A stretch of DNA of 64,000 nt. Source: Klebsormidium nitens. Its lineage: Eukaryota; Streptophyta; Klebsormidiophyceae; Klebsormidiales; Klebsormidiaceae. The notes below the pieces were generated by a model. That model did no database searches, had not been told where the DNA came from, and worked only from the letters and a program-made list of their open reading frames with translations. A program made the translations under genes and the position numbers. This document shows, one piece after another, positions 34,805 to 47,100 of the stretch. Position 1 is the first letter of the stretch. Every line of letters begins with the position of its first letter. The DNA is taken from the NCBI GenBank assembly GCA_000708835.1, contig DF236995.1, positions 62,001 through 126,000 on the forward strand. Direction: 5' to 3'.

Positions 34805-37573
34805 CTAGGACTTTTCTAGAGCCCCGCCGGACTGGGCCTGGAAACGCGAGGTGGGTCATCAGAGGCTTCAACGGAGCGTTTGGGAGGAAGTTTACAGACT
34901 TTTGAAGGCCCTGACTGGGAAGTTGATTTTGCGGTTGACAAAATGGAGTACGGAGCATGGTCATCTGTGCCAGGAAAAGCTGAGTAAGAGGTTCGAGAAC
35001 ACAAAGGGGCAAGCAGATAATCACAATTTGCTAAACGGGCAAGGGGCCAGAACGCATCTCCAAATTCACCAAGCAATCAGGTAGAGCTCAAACAGTGCGA
35101 GAATGACAATGTAAAGTGCCCCTTTATGTTCATATCAAAGCACCTTATTCCAACACAAAACCCCTGCATCTATGGCGGCACGCCAATCTCCTACTGCAGC
35201 ATAAGCAGCACAGCATTTGGGCATTGAAGCACTCATCGGCGCATGCATGGCTGTAGCATTTTCCACAAAGCATTTGAACCCAATGCACGACCCTCCCAAG
35301 TAGTAGCTGCCGAATTTCTGAATGTAACCATCAACAAGAAAGCCCACTGACAGAATGAAAGAAGGCTGCTGTTTATGGAGATGGAAGAAAAGCAAGGTAA
35401 ACCCAAAATAAGTTGGCGCTTCATAAATCGAAGCCTCACATTGGAGCTCTGACCGCAGCAGGTTGTTTACGGTGCTCATCATGTGATCAAGAAGCATTGC
35501 GAAACCATTCTGAAAAATCATCGTCGGACGTTTCTGTTGCTCACCTTACCAACGGGAAGAATGCCCGGAACAGGCCCGTCACATTGTAGATGCTCCAAAA
35601 CAAGATTCGAGTGTCATGATGAGTGGCGCTGTGAGTCTAAGTTTTGGAGCGGAGTCCTCAAACCTGCTCCATCAGCACGCTTCCTAACCAAAAAGCGGTC
35701 AATGGGGCCATCCAGAGGTGATTGATCGCATTGCCTAAGAGAGGACGTGCTGGAAGGACAATTCGTGAAACGCCATTGCATGTCGGAGAGACGCAGACGC
35801 TCAAAAGTGGTGCCCAGCGCACCTCCAGCGCCCTGCGTTCAGCTGCCTTGCTGCTTGCAAATTCAGAGTGCGAGTCGAGCCGTCTGGTTGAAAGTCAAGC
35901 TCCTTCCACCAATGTGTGTCAAGAAAATTGAAACTAACCCCTTCCATATACTCTTGACACTCAAGCATGCCGTTCTCTTCTACAGCGTTCAAAATGCCGT
36001 CCCGTTCGCACAACAAATCCAATGCAATTCAAATGTTCCAAGCAGATTTAAGGTGCTAGCTAGCCGTCATTGTGGCGTCAGACTCAGTGGTCACGGAAGC
36101 CAGCGGTTGTCTCGCTAATAGGTACTATTAGCAGCTCAAATGGTCATGGCTGCTGCAGGCAGAGCCGCTTGCAACAGAGGATCGCTGTTCTTTGGAGGGA
36201 AAGGGTGTCCGGAAAGGGGGTGTAGCTGCGTCTCCCAGTGAATTAGGCGCAGCCGGTTGTTCAGTTATTCCGTGTTGTCGGAGTACATCCAGACGATCAA
36301 ATCACCACCATTAACTGCAATACAAAGCTGTGGTGGCAACTCTTTACATTCAGGAGTGCATTTGGCACTGCGGAAAGCGGTGCTGGCCCGCAGTTGCCAC
36401 ATTGTACAGCTGGCGATTTCGGAGGGAAGATTGCTCTCATTAGTTGACATGGCTTGGTACATGCCTCAGCATTCACGATTTGCCCGTCAAACCAGAAGGT
36501 GAGCAGGCTGCGCAATAGACAGGGGCAAGTTTCGCCCAAGAAGTGAGTAGCCTCTTTGTTGAAGACAAGCGGATCAGGATGTTGTTCTCTAGGCTGCTGG
36601 TGGAGCAGGGGAAGTTACTGAGGCAGCAAAGCTGTGAAGTAATGCAGGAAAATGAGAGTAACTTCTTATGGGGCTTCGGACTTCATTGGGAACCGGTGAT
36701 TGGCCTCACAACTATGTTGACAGTCCACCTTTCTACTTCCAAAAAGTTTCTTTGAAAGCCTCTAATTAAGAATCCGATGCAATTCTGCGCGTTTCATTGA
36801 TGCATCGAAATCTTTTTTAACGAAGTCTCTTACCCCAGAGCCACTCCTTGCCAGTTAGTGACCAGATCAACTGTGAAATCTTTGATGCTGTTGTGCTTCT
36901 GCGCAGCATGATCAATGTGCGTTTCTCGCAGCAGCGCCGGGACATGGTTCTGGCAATGTGTCATTTGGAGAAGCTTGACATGTGTCGACGTCGTACTGGG
37001 CGGACATGCGGCCTCAGGGAACGCCGGCGACCCAGGGGCACAGGATAGGGGGGCGGGCACGCATGAGTGACAGAAAAATGACAGTATCGGAGGCAAATAC
37101 AATGGGGATATGAGTCCCTTGCGATGCAGGTGAGGAGCGGTTGAGAGGAATTCTTTCCTGGACCTTCCGAAAACTTATGCGTGGTTGGAGGGGCTGAATA
37201 GCGGCTTGTGAAGTGGTTGCTGGTTTGGGGAACTGTAACAGGCGTCCCATCTTATCGCCGCAAGCAGAACCGGTGGCCAACTCTTCAACCAGGGGGATGT
37301 CCTAGCTGCTAAATGGCCCATTGTCATAGCCGATTTTGAGATGCTTATTGTGTCGTTACGAGCACAGCATGCGAGCATACTTCTTCAGGGGATCAGGTCT
37401 GGTGTGCCTCATTAACCCCTCATGCGCTGGACGCGCTGTTCTCATCTGTATGACCATTTTTTAATTTAATCGTCTTTCAATTTGGCTTGTTTGGAAATAT
37501 TGGCCCCTTTCTGGTTCAGGGTCATTGGCTGCCTGCGAAGATTAACCCGTTGAAATGAATTGCTTGCACGCAG
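34805..37573. other. Intergenic upstream of SMARCAL1-like gene
   Basis: Contains the SMARCAL1-like promoter at its left end. Several minus-strand ORFs of 65-128 codons (for example 35135-35521, 35801-36022, 36297-36539) do not join into a recognisable protein. A stretch near 35690-35730 reading SPLDGPIDRFLVRKR on the minus strand loosely recalls BED/hAT-type transposase N-termini, so a decayed transposon is possible but unproven. Confidence 0.35.
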
Positions 37574-40500
37574 AACCGAACGGAAGCGACGCTCAGAAAG
37601 CAGGCCAGCCCAGGATCGACGGCTCCACACCGCCGGCGCAGGACGGACTGGCGTGGTAAGCGCTTTGACGGTGGGTAAATCTCGGTAACAATCATGACGA
37701 ATCCCCTAACCTGAAGTTGATGGTGTGGACACGCCTATTGTTCATAGCTGGAGATTAAAAGGGGGGGTATCTAAAACATGTCCGTTGGTGATGTATGTTG
37801 TCCTCCGGTGGTTAAGATGGAAAAATCCTAGTACTCACGAGCCTTGAGGACTTCCCAAGCCGTTGAGATCTGCGTTCAGAATGTGTTGGAAATAGGTCGA
37901 GCTGTTGATACACTTGTCAGCGGACCGCTTTCCGAATCTGTTCGTCGTTCCTCTGCCAAGCCTGAGAGATATCCAAGGCCTGAACCAATTTTGTCGAGTC
38001 TGCAGGTCGTTTGCTGCCAAGAGGAGCCCGCCTTTAGAAGTGCAAGGTGGCCCTGCTGAGCATCAAGGTGGGTGATCAAGCTTTGCTTGTAACTCATCAC
38101 TTGCATACCCGCGGTTAGCTCGACCAGTCCGTACACCGGATTCAAAAGCCCGCGGGACTTTGACGTACGTCTGCGGGCTTTGCCGTATAATGCAGCTAAA
38201 AAAACGAGGGAAGTCTTGCTGTAATGTACTTTCGGAGCGAGGCAGCTCCAAATCCCGAGACAATGTGCTTGCCCGAGGCAGACTTCACAGAAAGTGACGA
38301 GAAGGTGGACAAACGTCGGAAGTACGTTGAGCTTTGAGTCGGTCAAAAGGCCGCTAGCGCACCTAACTTTCCGGAATTTGAGCTAGCCTGAAATCCTCCG
38401 ACTTCGGAGCTCAGAATGCTTTTCTCGATGCAATTCCACCCTGTTTTCACCAGGAATCTTGAACTTGAACGCTAGCAGGGAACTCAACTTGGCTAGTGGA
38501 GCTCAGGAATTGAGAGTCTTTTGCAGCTCGTGCACCGAAAGGAGCTGAACGAATCAGGACACAACAATTGTTGCAGCCGCGAATGTGATCGCATCTGCTT
38601 GTCCAGGCTGCCGGAGTCGGCTTGACCCTGCACTCTGCCCGCTGCACAGACCGTCGTGTTCATCGAGCTGTCGTGGCTGCCGGGCGATCTGCTGCAAGCG
38701 GAGGTGAGCTTATATTTTGTGACAGCAGCGTTTGGGCGGGCCTGGGAATGGTTTGACCTAACGGATGGTGCAATGGGTTGCAGAGCAGCATCGAGGGAGA
38801 GACGTGCGGAAAGCTTGCATACAATTCGATTCACGCTGGGACGGACACTGAATGCTTTGGCGGACTCTTGAAAAGCTGGGCTGACATTACATTGTGGAAA
38901 GAATCAGACTCTTCGCCAGGAGAATCTGAGGAGCGGGCAACTATAACCCGTCCCTAAAGAACGCCAGTTTTGTAAGAAACGGCACTGTCTTCCATCCTTT
39001 AGGGCGTGCGCATTCCTGTAATCCCAGGCTCAATGCTCGTACATGCAAAAGTCGGCCGGCCAACGAAGGTCGCTAGCAAGATTGTGAAACTTGGCGTATT
39101 GCGTAGTTGTTTGGAGCCGCGGTTTGTCCAAGGCCTGGAGCGAAAATCCGCAGCCCTTTTTCGTCAACGGCCTGCACAATTCGCGACTGTCGTGTGATGG
39201 TGCGCCCCAACGCGCTCACTGACGCTGGTGTGACGTCGCCGTGCAGGACCGGTGCCACTGCATGGGGCAGAGCTGCCGGTCCTGTACATGTACTGGCCTA
39301 GACTCGCGAGCGTTTATTTCGATCTTTCAGAGTTTTCTCTCCGGGCCATTTCGTTTCAGGGACCATCGAACCAACGTGAGAGTCAGGCACTTTTGCCGTT
39401 TGCAATCTTCCAGTGCTTGCACTGCCTGCGGTCGCTTGCAGCCTCTGACTTTTCAATCTGCTTCCATGGAACGGTTCCGTGCACGGAACCGTTGTGGAGT
39501 TTTGTTTCTCATTAGGCAAGTCTCATGGGCGCATCAATCTGTTCGACTTTGACAACGTTGAGATGCCACGTGGGTGCCACCTTCAATCCGGTCAAGCTGC
39601 GACAGGTCGATCTCGACAGATTCTCCACCGTGACACCGGAAAGTGCACTGCCCAGTGGTGGCTTGCCTAGACGACTCATTAGGGGCGACGTGGCTGATGC
39701 AGGAGACGTCCGACGACATCATGTGGGAGTCGGTGCGGCGGACGCTGGAGAATGTGGGCAAAGTCCTGAACGGCGTACGTGCACGAAGTTTGGTAACTAC
39801 CATTTCACTTTAGAGCCATTTTCACCTAGGATAGGCGCCCGGGAGACGGGTAGGGTTGGTGTGGTGGTTAGGGTGGGTTCGGGTGCGGAGCGGGTGCGGA
39901 GCGGGTGATTCTTTCGGTTAGCGTTATTAGTTTGTTGGCCCGGGTAGCTCGGATCCCAAGTGAAATGGCTCTTAAGTGAAATGGGAGTTACCAGTATCGT
40001 GTACGATCACATGAGCGTCGCGCAGTAACACCGGCTGAAGGGCCGGCCGCTCAACCAGCCGCGAATCGCGGAGATGCTGTCGTCCCGAGGGGGTTGGGTG
40101 CAGATTAAACAGAGGGGGGGGATCGGGAGCAGGTTCGAGTTGGGGTGGCGAAACGAGAGGGGCAGAGCGGGGGCGAGAACAGAGAACGGGCAAAACGGGG
40201 AAGAGGGAAGTGAGGGGGTAGGGCAACGGGATGCGAGCTCAGCAAATGAGGCGGAAAAGGAAATTCAAGGAGGGATGGGGGCCACGAGACAAGGGCGGGG
40301 CTTTTGGGCCTCAACGGCATTGCTGGGCGGAGAGTGAGAGCGGAAGTGGCCGTGTTCTTTAGTGATCGGATTAACAGGCGCAGCGAGGGGAATTTGAGTG
40401 CTGAGCCGGGCCGGTGGAGTAAACCGGCGCCCGGACTAGTTAGAAAGAGGGGCCCGGCAGTCAAGCGAGCGTCGCCGCAATATTCAGGCACTTGCTGGGT

Positions 40501-41360
40501 GGTGACGTCAGCGGGATGGTGGGCGCGGACGTCAGCAAGGGTTCCCCTCGTACTCAAAAGCGGAAGCCGGGGTTCAATGGTGGAAGCTTCGGAACGGAGG
40601 GGGCTGGTGCCAGTCACTCAGATGCGCTCGGGGAGACAGTCCCAGCGCTTCTCTGAGGGGGGAAGGAAAGACCCCGCTTCTAAGGGGCGATGTGGCAGGA
40701 TTCTGCCGTGGGGGGCAAGCAAGTGAGTCGACAGGAGTCACGACCGCGCTTTTTGGCGCAAGCACGGAAGGTTCTGTCGGGGTGCAACATGTCAGGTCGG
40801 GAGTTCCTGGCGTAGGTACCGGGCTAGGCGGGGCAATTCCTCCAAGCGCGCCGGTTGAGGAGGAGAAGAGATAGTGCTTCTGATACGAACACGCAAGGTT
40901 CTATCAGGACGCAAGAAAGTGAGCCGGCGGTTCTTTCGGACGGGCTTGGGCTGGGGGGCTTGGGCTGGGGGGCCCAGTCCCAAACGCTCCGGTTGAAGAA
41001 AGTAGGAGAGACCGCGCTTCTGAGGCGGACGGGCAGGGTGCTCTTTAGGCGCAAGCGAGTGGGTCAGGGGTTTAAGGATGGGTACCGGGCTGGAGCAGTG
41101 CTCGAGAAGAAGCTCCGGGCGGTCGGCCGGGAAACGGAACGGGCGGAAGGAGCGGAATTAGCGCCGGCCCGAATAAGGACTGCAGCAGTTGCAACTTGCC
41201 GGATGGGAAGGCCGGGGTGACACTGTACAAGGAGCTGAGGTGAGAGTACTATCAAACGGCGCGATGGTGGGGGGCCGGAGACCGGAGGCAAAACGGAGGA
41301 GAGAGGAACGGAAGGATGAGCAAATGAGCAAGGTGCAGAAATTGGATTACTAAGTTGACG
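37574..41360 (+). pseudogene. Inverted pseudogene copy of the SMARCAL1-like 3' half
   Basis: Five exons of the intact gene recur here on the opposite strand with introns kept, so this is a DNA-level duplication, not a retrocopy. The RIDGST exon copy (37574-37655) has lost about 17 bp. The VALLSIK exon copy (38006-38067) carries indels. The LSWLPGDLLQAE exon copy (38607-38703) has a ~7-bp insertion that shifts frame. The motif VI copy (from 39247) reads DRCHCMGQ instead of DRCHRIGQ. The last exon copy (39703-41360) keeps ETSDDIMWESVRR but is split by a TIR element (39787-39997) and carries CAG TAA where the gene has CAG CAA, a nonsense change. The disordered tail is still recognisable to its KVQ end. 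Confidence 0.88.
39778..40006. mobile_element. 211-bp TIR element (MITE) with 9-bp target duplication
   Basis: Element 39787-39997 has inverted ends of about 45 bp (GGTAACTACCATTTCACTTT at the left against GGTAACTCCCATTTCACTTA read inward from the right). It is flanked by CGTGCACGA (39778-39786) and CGTGTACGA (39998-40006), a 9-bp target-site duplication with one mismatch. The intact SMARCAL1-like gene shows the empty site. Nine-base duplications suggest a Mutator-type origin; that is inference. No coding capacity. Confidence 0.85.
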
Positions 41361-42600
41361 CGGGCCGGGGGATGGGATGTGATGAGGAACGAAGACGCGA
41401 TCGTTTGCTGAATGGAGTCAGACGCTGTTTAGAACCCGGATGCTTTTGCAAAGCGTGCCGGACTACTTGTGCGTATATCTGATCATGAATCCCTCTTTCA
41501 AGTCGATTGGAACTGACCAGATGGTGGCGCCTTCCGATTGCTCGATTCTTGATGCACTGGTGGACGTTGAGTTTTTTAAGTCCTTTGAGCAGATACTTAC
41601 AAACTATTTTATCGGGTGACAGATTCTAAGCCCTTGACCAACTTAGCCTCTGGATGCCGTATAAAATCTTACGCTAGCATGCCATGATGCTTGTGAGACT
41701 ATTATGGTAATGCCGCATAAGCATCGGGGTTGCATTCTTGGCTCATGAATGTCGACTCGCATATGGCCCGGCCATACAGCCGCACGGCGGCCGCATGAGC
41801 TCTTGTATGGCTTATTGACTCGAATTTTACAATCATTATGCATGCACGTGGTTTCTGCACACATACATTCCACGTGGGACAAGGTTCCACCCGGATTCCT
41901 CCGTCTCTGTACTTCTTCTTTGCTTGCATACGGTAAGTTGTATGATAGCCTATTCATAGAAGCTGGGTGGAGCTAGGTAGCTGGATACGGAGTGTAACCA
42001 TCCTACCTGTACAATGGTATTTCACCACCGGGTGTATGCACATCGTATACTTGACAAGCTAGCCGTTGTCCAATTCGTTCAAGCATTGCAATCTGCCGAG
42101 ACGTCGGAAGCGTACGTCAGTCAACGCCGGACACAGTGACATTCCTCACAATTTGGAGCAACCTGGGCAGGGCCTCTGCGGAATCCGGAGACTCTCCGGA
42201 AACTCTCTCTGAGACGTAACGTTTTGATCCCCGCAGCTAGCGGCTTGGCCACTACTGAGCGTGCGCGCTTGGTGCTCTGGATTTTGGACTAGGGTGCATG
42301 AATCATGCATGATATTGGACGAGAGGGGGACGAGAGCATGTGCAACTGTGGTGCAACTCAATGATTAGGGCCGCGACCAATGGTTGCCACCTGGCACCAA
42401 CATACAACCGTCCGTTGCCTTGAACGTCCGGTGCCGGCCGCTCTCTTTTATGGCTAGGACGGGGAGGGAGGCCGGGGGGGAGGGCAGGAAGGGATGCATT
42501 ATCATGCATATATAGGGAGGCCTTCTGTGCTTCTGATATTCTGAGAAAGGTGCCAACAGCTAGCTGCTAGCTACTGCCCACTGCCGCAAGACTATCAAAG

Positions 42601-43130
42601 TAGACTCCTTTTGTTAGTGTTTCCGCCACTCAGAGTGGTGTGAATCACTCTCAAGCACCTGGAAGCACCTGAATTATTGCAATCTTTCAGCGGTTAGCAA
42701 TGAGACTGACACTGACATTGACACTGACAATGACATTGACATCGACATCGACATTAACATTGACCCGGGGCACTCTCTGTGACATTAGGGTTACGTTGCA
42801 AACCTGTGACGGTTCACGGCAATCGACGAGCGCTTTGTTAGGGTTACGCCATTTCCAAGTGACATTAGGGTTAGTCACTGACAGTGACAACCGGGCAGAG
42901 TTCTTTTGGTTTTAGTGTTGAAAGCCATTTATCCTGACCCGAACCCACCCGGGTCCCGTACTAGAAAGTGTACCACAAAGTGTACGGTAAAGCTGACAGT
43001 CTGACGCATTATTGCTCAAAGGACCTGAACTGAAAGTACGGTCCACGCGGAGACCCTGTGAACCCATGATCCCGCGTGTGAAATGTTTTCACACTTTTTT
43101 GGAGCCTGAGACACTAACAAAAGGAGTCTA
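42601..43130. mobile_element. Non-coding ~530-bp TIR element
   Basis: The left end GACTCCTTTTGTTAGTGT (42603-42620) is perfectly mirrored by ACACTAACAAAAGGAGTC (43111-43128), and both are bordered by TA (42601-42602, 43129-43130). Inside are a GACATT-type microsatellite and three copies of a (GTGACA)TTAGGGTTA word. TA target duplication and lack of ORFs suggest a MITE of the Tc1/mariner or PIF type; family is inference. Confidence 0.78.
42706..42764. repeat. Hexamer microsatellite, GACAYT type
   Basis: About ten tandem hexamers varying among GACACT, GACATT, GACAAT, GACATC and AACATT. It lies inside the TIR element at 42601-43130. Confidence 0.85.
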
Positions 43131-43743
43131 GGTACTTCGTCGTACTAGCCCCACTGCCTCCAGTTCTAGCTTCAACATGATGTGGCAGTGTTACAACTTC
43201 TTACAACACCCTCAGGCTGGTCCCTTATCGCAATCATGGTACCGGTATTATGCAGCAGAACGCCCGGCCGGGTGGTAATCGACGGGGACTGGCGCATGCA
43301 CATTTGTGATCCATAATGACGTCGACATCGTCTCCTCCAGTCGAACGAGGTACCTACCTGCTACTGTATAGTACGTCAGGCCGGAGTCACTCCAGGCTGG
43401 CGTCGGCCACGGCACGAAAGCCACGGCAAACGTCGGCAACATGAGTTCCGAACTTCCGAAGCCTGCACGAATTGGATATTAAGGAATGCCAGTCACAGTG
43501 TACTGTATGTACGTTTGAACAGATGACTCATGAGCACATGCTGAGCTTGCAGCCACAGAGCTACAACGTTGGGCGGCGATACGGGACTCTTTAGTGACGT
43601 CACAACGTCAGTGCACTGTGATAGGTAGTGAGAGACTGGTACTGGAGTTGACTCCCCGGTACTCCGGAGTCCGGACTAGGGTACCGGTATAGGCTCTCGG
43701 TCACTCCACGGTTAGTAGCCTAAGTAGGCTACCTAGCCTACGG

Positions 43744-43750
43744 TATAAAG
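43744..43750 (+). promoter_or_regulatory. Possible TATA box of Root_cap-like gene
   Basis: TATAAAG, about 390 bp before the start codon at 44136. Plausible only if the 5' leader is long; no other support. Confidence 0.25.
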
Positions 43751-44135
43751 CATACCTAGCTAGCTTTTGGCAGACAACTGTACTTTGGCACTGGTCTGCT
43801 GGTCACTGGGAGTCACTTTGCTTGCAACGTAGGTGTTCGAAACTCAACAAACAAATACGAAACGGCGCGCAGAAGTTAAAGACCCGTTTGTCCATCCATC
43901 CAGATTCCAGTCCATCACAACAGCTTTGCAATTGGATCAGTGCTCAGCTGGTGGACCGTTGAGAACTTTGGAAGGACAGCCCATAGCACCAGAGCTTTCA
44001 GCTGGCATCCTGGCCCGGGCCTCACCTGCGTTGTCCAGTTCTCAAAAACCTCATTAGCGGCGGGCAGAAATTGTTGTTCTAGAAAAGCTGCCATTTGTCG
44101 TTGGTGTTCTACTTGCGGAGCTCTTAGTGGTTATC

Positions 44136-47100
44136 ATGGCAGGTCTGTCTTGGGCAGCCAGCGCTGCCTTGCTCCTCGTCATGTGTGCTGCCCGAGCTGC
44201 TGCCAGGGACAACTGCGGCGCAAACAGCCCTCCAATCAATGATCCAATCTGTGGGCCCAGCCCGTCCTTGACAAATTGCAATGATCACGCATCGCTGACC
44301 AGACACGAGGGGACCTTTCTTGAAGGGAACTTTCGCGGATTCTTTCGAACTGGTGATTTTGGCACTCACATAAGTGACAGCGAAGATCTCGGGGCTTGCT
44401 GCACCTCATGCCAGGCAAAGCGGGACTGCAACGCGTGGAACGTCCTACATTCCTTAGGATGCTACCACATTTCGGCATTTAATTGCATGTTCCAGTTTTT
44501 TCAAGAAGTTTCGTCAGAAACCTACACCGATGCTGGGGGTACGACAATCCTCGTCGACTCAGGCTATTATGGCACTGGGGGCATCTTGGCACAACAACGA
44601 TGCATCCCACGTGAGTTTTTGGCCAAGCTTTTCTTATAATTTGTATGAAAGGATTGCTTGATTGTTCTTAGCAATGTGCGGGAAAACTTCCATGCCCTCA
44701 CTGACCTAGCATCGTGTATTCAGACCTTCGAAGACATCTTTCTTTGGAAGTTAACTACATGTCTTCAATGTTTCCTTCCCATCAAGAACCTTCTTTAGGG
44801 GCAGAATGCTTGGTCACTTGGTCTTTTCTCAGCTCCCGGCTGAGCTCCATCCTGGATCGGTGGCTAGAGTAGCTTATTCGTCTCTACTCGCTTACCTTTC
44901 TGAATCACAAGATGGAATAGGCAAGGAATCTGAGCTGGGGCTTCCGCTAGTTACACTTTTTCCTGCTGACAAATTCATTGGGCCACCGGGGTACCTCATG
45001 CTTGTTACATACTTTCCTTGACCATACCTTTTCTTTACCGTACAGCAATGCCATGGGCCGGCATAGCTTTTGGGATGCTGGACCCCCACTTTGAGATTAC
45101 ACGCCTCAACAACGGCAATCAGCTCAACTCCTCCTTCTCCTTTGACTTCCATGGCGAGGACGGCAAGAACTACTGCATGGTCTCGGATAACCTGCTGGAG
45201 GTGAGGTGTGAGTGTGTGACAAGATCACAGTGTTTGCACATTTGCATAGGTTAATAGGAAGTATCCTAAGCAGCAGTCCATTGGCAGTACCTTGCAAGGC
45301 CCTAAGGCTTGGTAGGATGTGAGCAGTCTGACCTTACAGCGGCCATTTGCCAGTCTGTGAGCAGTTGGGTTATACGAAGCTTGACCTCCAGAAACTTACT
45401 TGCTCATCAAGTGCATCGTGCCTGCGGAACGTCTGCCCTCCCATGGTCATTCTTGTTCATTCCTCTCTTTGTTCAACTAATGCTTAGAACTGAACACCAA
45501 ATGTCAAACCTCTGTGCAGGTGATTGTACAAATGTTCAGCCTGTCCCCGGACTCTGTCGTGCTGCAGCGGCCGGTGGAGGAGGTTGACCCATTTTTTGAG
45601 GGCACTTGGATGAAGGGCTTTGGGATCCTGTACCATGACCAAAGCCAGGAGCCTCACAGAATCAGCATCCTCCTCAATCCCGCTGCTGATAGGATTGGCG
45701 AGCAGCCTTTCAATGCAACTTTCGATGGTGTTCCCATGGTGGCCCTGGAGGTGAGGGAAAACTTTTCAAACAGGCCGCTTTGCTGATAGTTTCACTCTTG
45801 TCTCTTGGACTCACGGTCTTTGCTCTGGACCTTCTGGTTTCTGTGTAAGGCACTAAGCAAACCATCACGCAGTCATTTGCTGGCTGCAATAGCCAGCAAC
45901 CAAAGCTTTGCACGTTTTAAAATCTCAGCTCAGCAGAATCTTGCACGTTGCTTCGGGCCAAATATCGCTTTTATGTTGCAGCTACCGAACATGATTCGTG
46001 TCCAACAGACATGATAGTCTTTACCTAAGCCATCTGTTTCTGAGCGGTTACAGTTGCGGATAGATTGAACGGTACGTACTTTTGCCATCACTTATCCTTG
46101 TATTAGGGTCGTACCAGAGTCATCATTTGCCTACTCGAGGAATACCCTGCTTATTTGCCCCTCGCTTTTCATCCAGGCACCGGGCCCAGTCCTCTGGAAG
46201 AGCCCTGATGGCCTTGCCACTGTTGTGCGCGAGGCTGGCCGCATCAACTCCCTCCTGGTCTCCATCTCCGACCTACTTGAGATGGAAGTCGTGACCGACT
46301 CAGAGAAGGAGCTGATCGCTGACCCGCCCATTCATTTCCTGAACTTCAACTTCAGGAACATTACCACCACTCCCAGTGTGCATGGAGTAAGTTGACTCGT
46401 GGACCCCGGTCCTTTCTAATTAGCGCACTTGGTCCTTTCTGGAGCTTTGGAAGTCTATGCAGACTATGCATGGCCGGTCTGCGAGCTGGTCGTGGGCCGA
46501 AAATTCACGCGACAGAAAATCCCACTTGACTGAAGTACGACTCGGGAGTCCTCCATGTGCTCCAGAAATTTCGAGCTGCGTGTCCTTTCGAAGTGCACCT
46601 TATGCCAAAGCTAGGTTCTTTTAAAGGGGCGAACGTTGCCCCAATAAGATCAACGTCTCAGATTGCTGCATCATTCGCCAAGCCTGGCCATGCCAAACCT
46701 CGACCGTATACAACCCGCCTGCAACTTCCTGAAACTTTGGTATTGAGAAGAGTCTGACGGTGGAGTCTTCGACTTGGCCAACTGAGACAGAACGTGCAAC
46801 CATATTGCGTGAAGAGCGATAAGCAACACAAAACTTTCCCTCCGGATTGCAGTTTCTCGGGCAGATGTTTGCGCCGGGGGCTATTGCAGAGAGACTGGAC
46901 ATGGGTACCCTCGAGGGCTTACGTCACCGAGAGTATGTGGAGGGTACTGATGACGACTATGCTGCCTCGAGTTTGACCGAGGCAGACTGCAGTTTCAGTC
47001 GCTTTGGCAAGGTATGGCTCCCAGTGTGTCTCAGGGCCTTACAACTTATGGGGCTTCTCTTGGTAGATTTTCCACAAGACTCTGTTCGAAACTTTTTGCA

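Larger units (their letters stand above)
41361..44135. other. Repeat-rich intergenic region
   Basis: No supported gene. Holds the TIR element at 42601-43130, a GACATT-type microsatellite, several CTAGCTAG-type palindromic stretches (42560-42580, 43715-43770) and a G-rich run near 42460-42490. The right end should carry the promoter of the Root_cap-like gene. Confidence 0.45.

Noticed and set aside
34900-37560. Decayed hAT or other transposase upstream of the helicase gene
   Set aside because: Only one short phrase loosely recalls a transposase N-terminus; no catalytic block, TIR or target duplication was found, so it is not called as a feature.
39241-39660. Functional second helicase gene on the plus strand
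   Set aside because: Motif VI is mutated, frames are broken in several exons and the ATPase half is absent.
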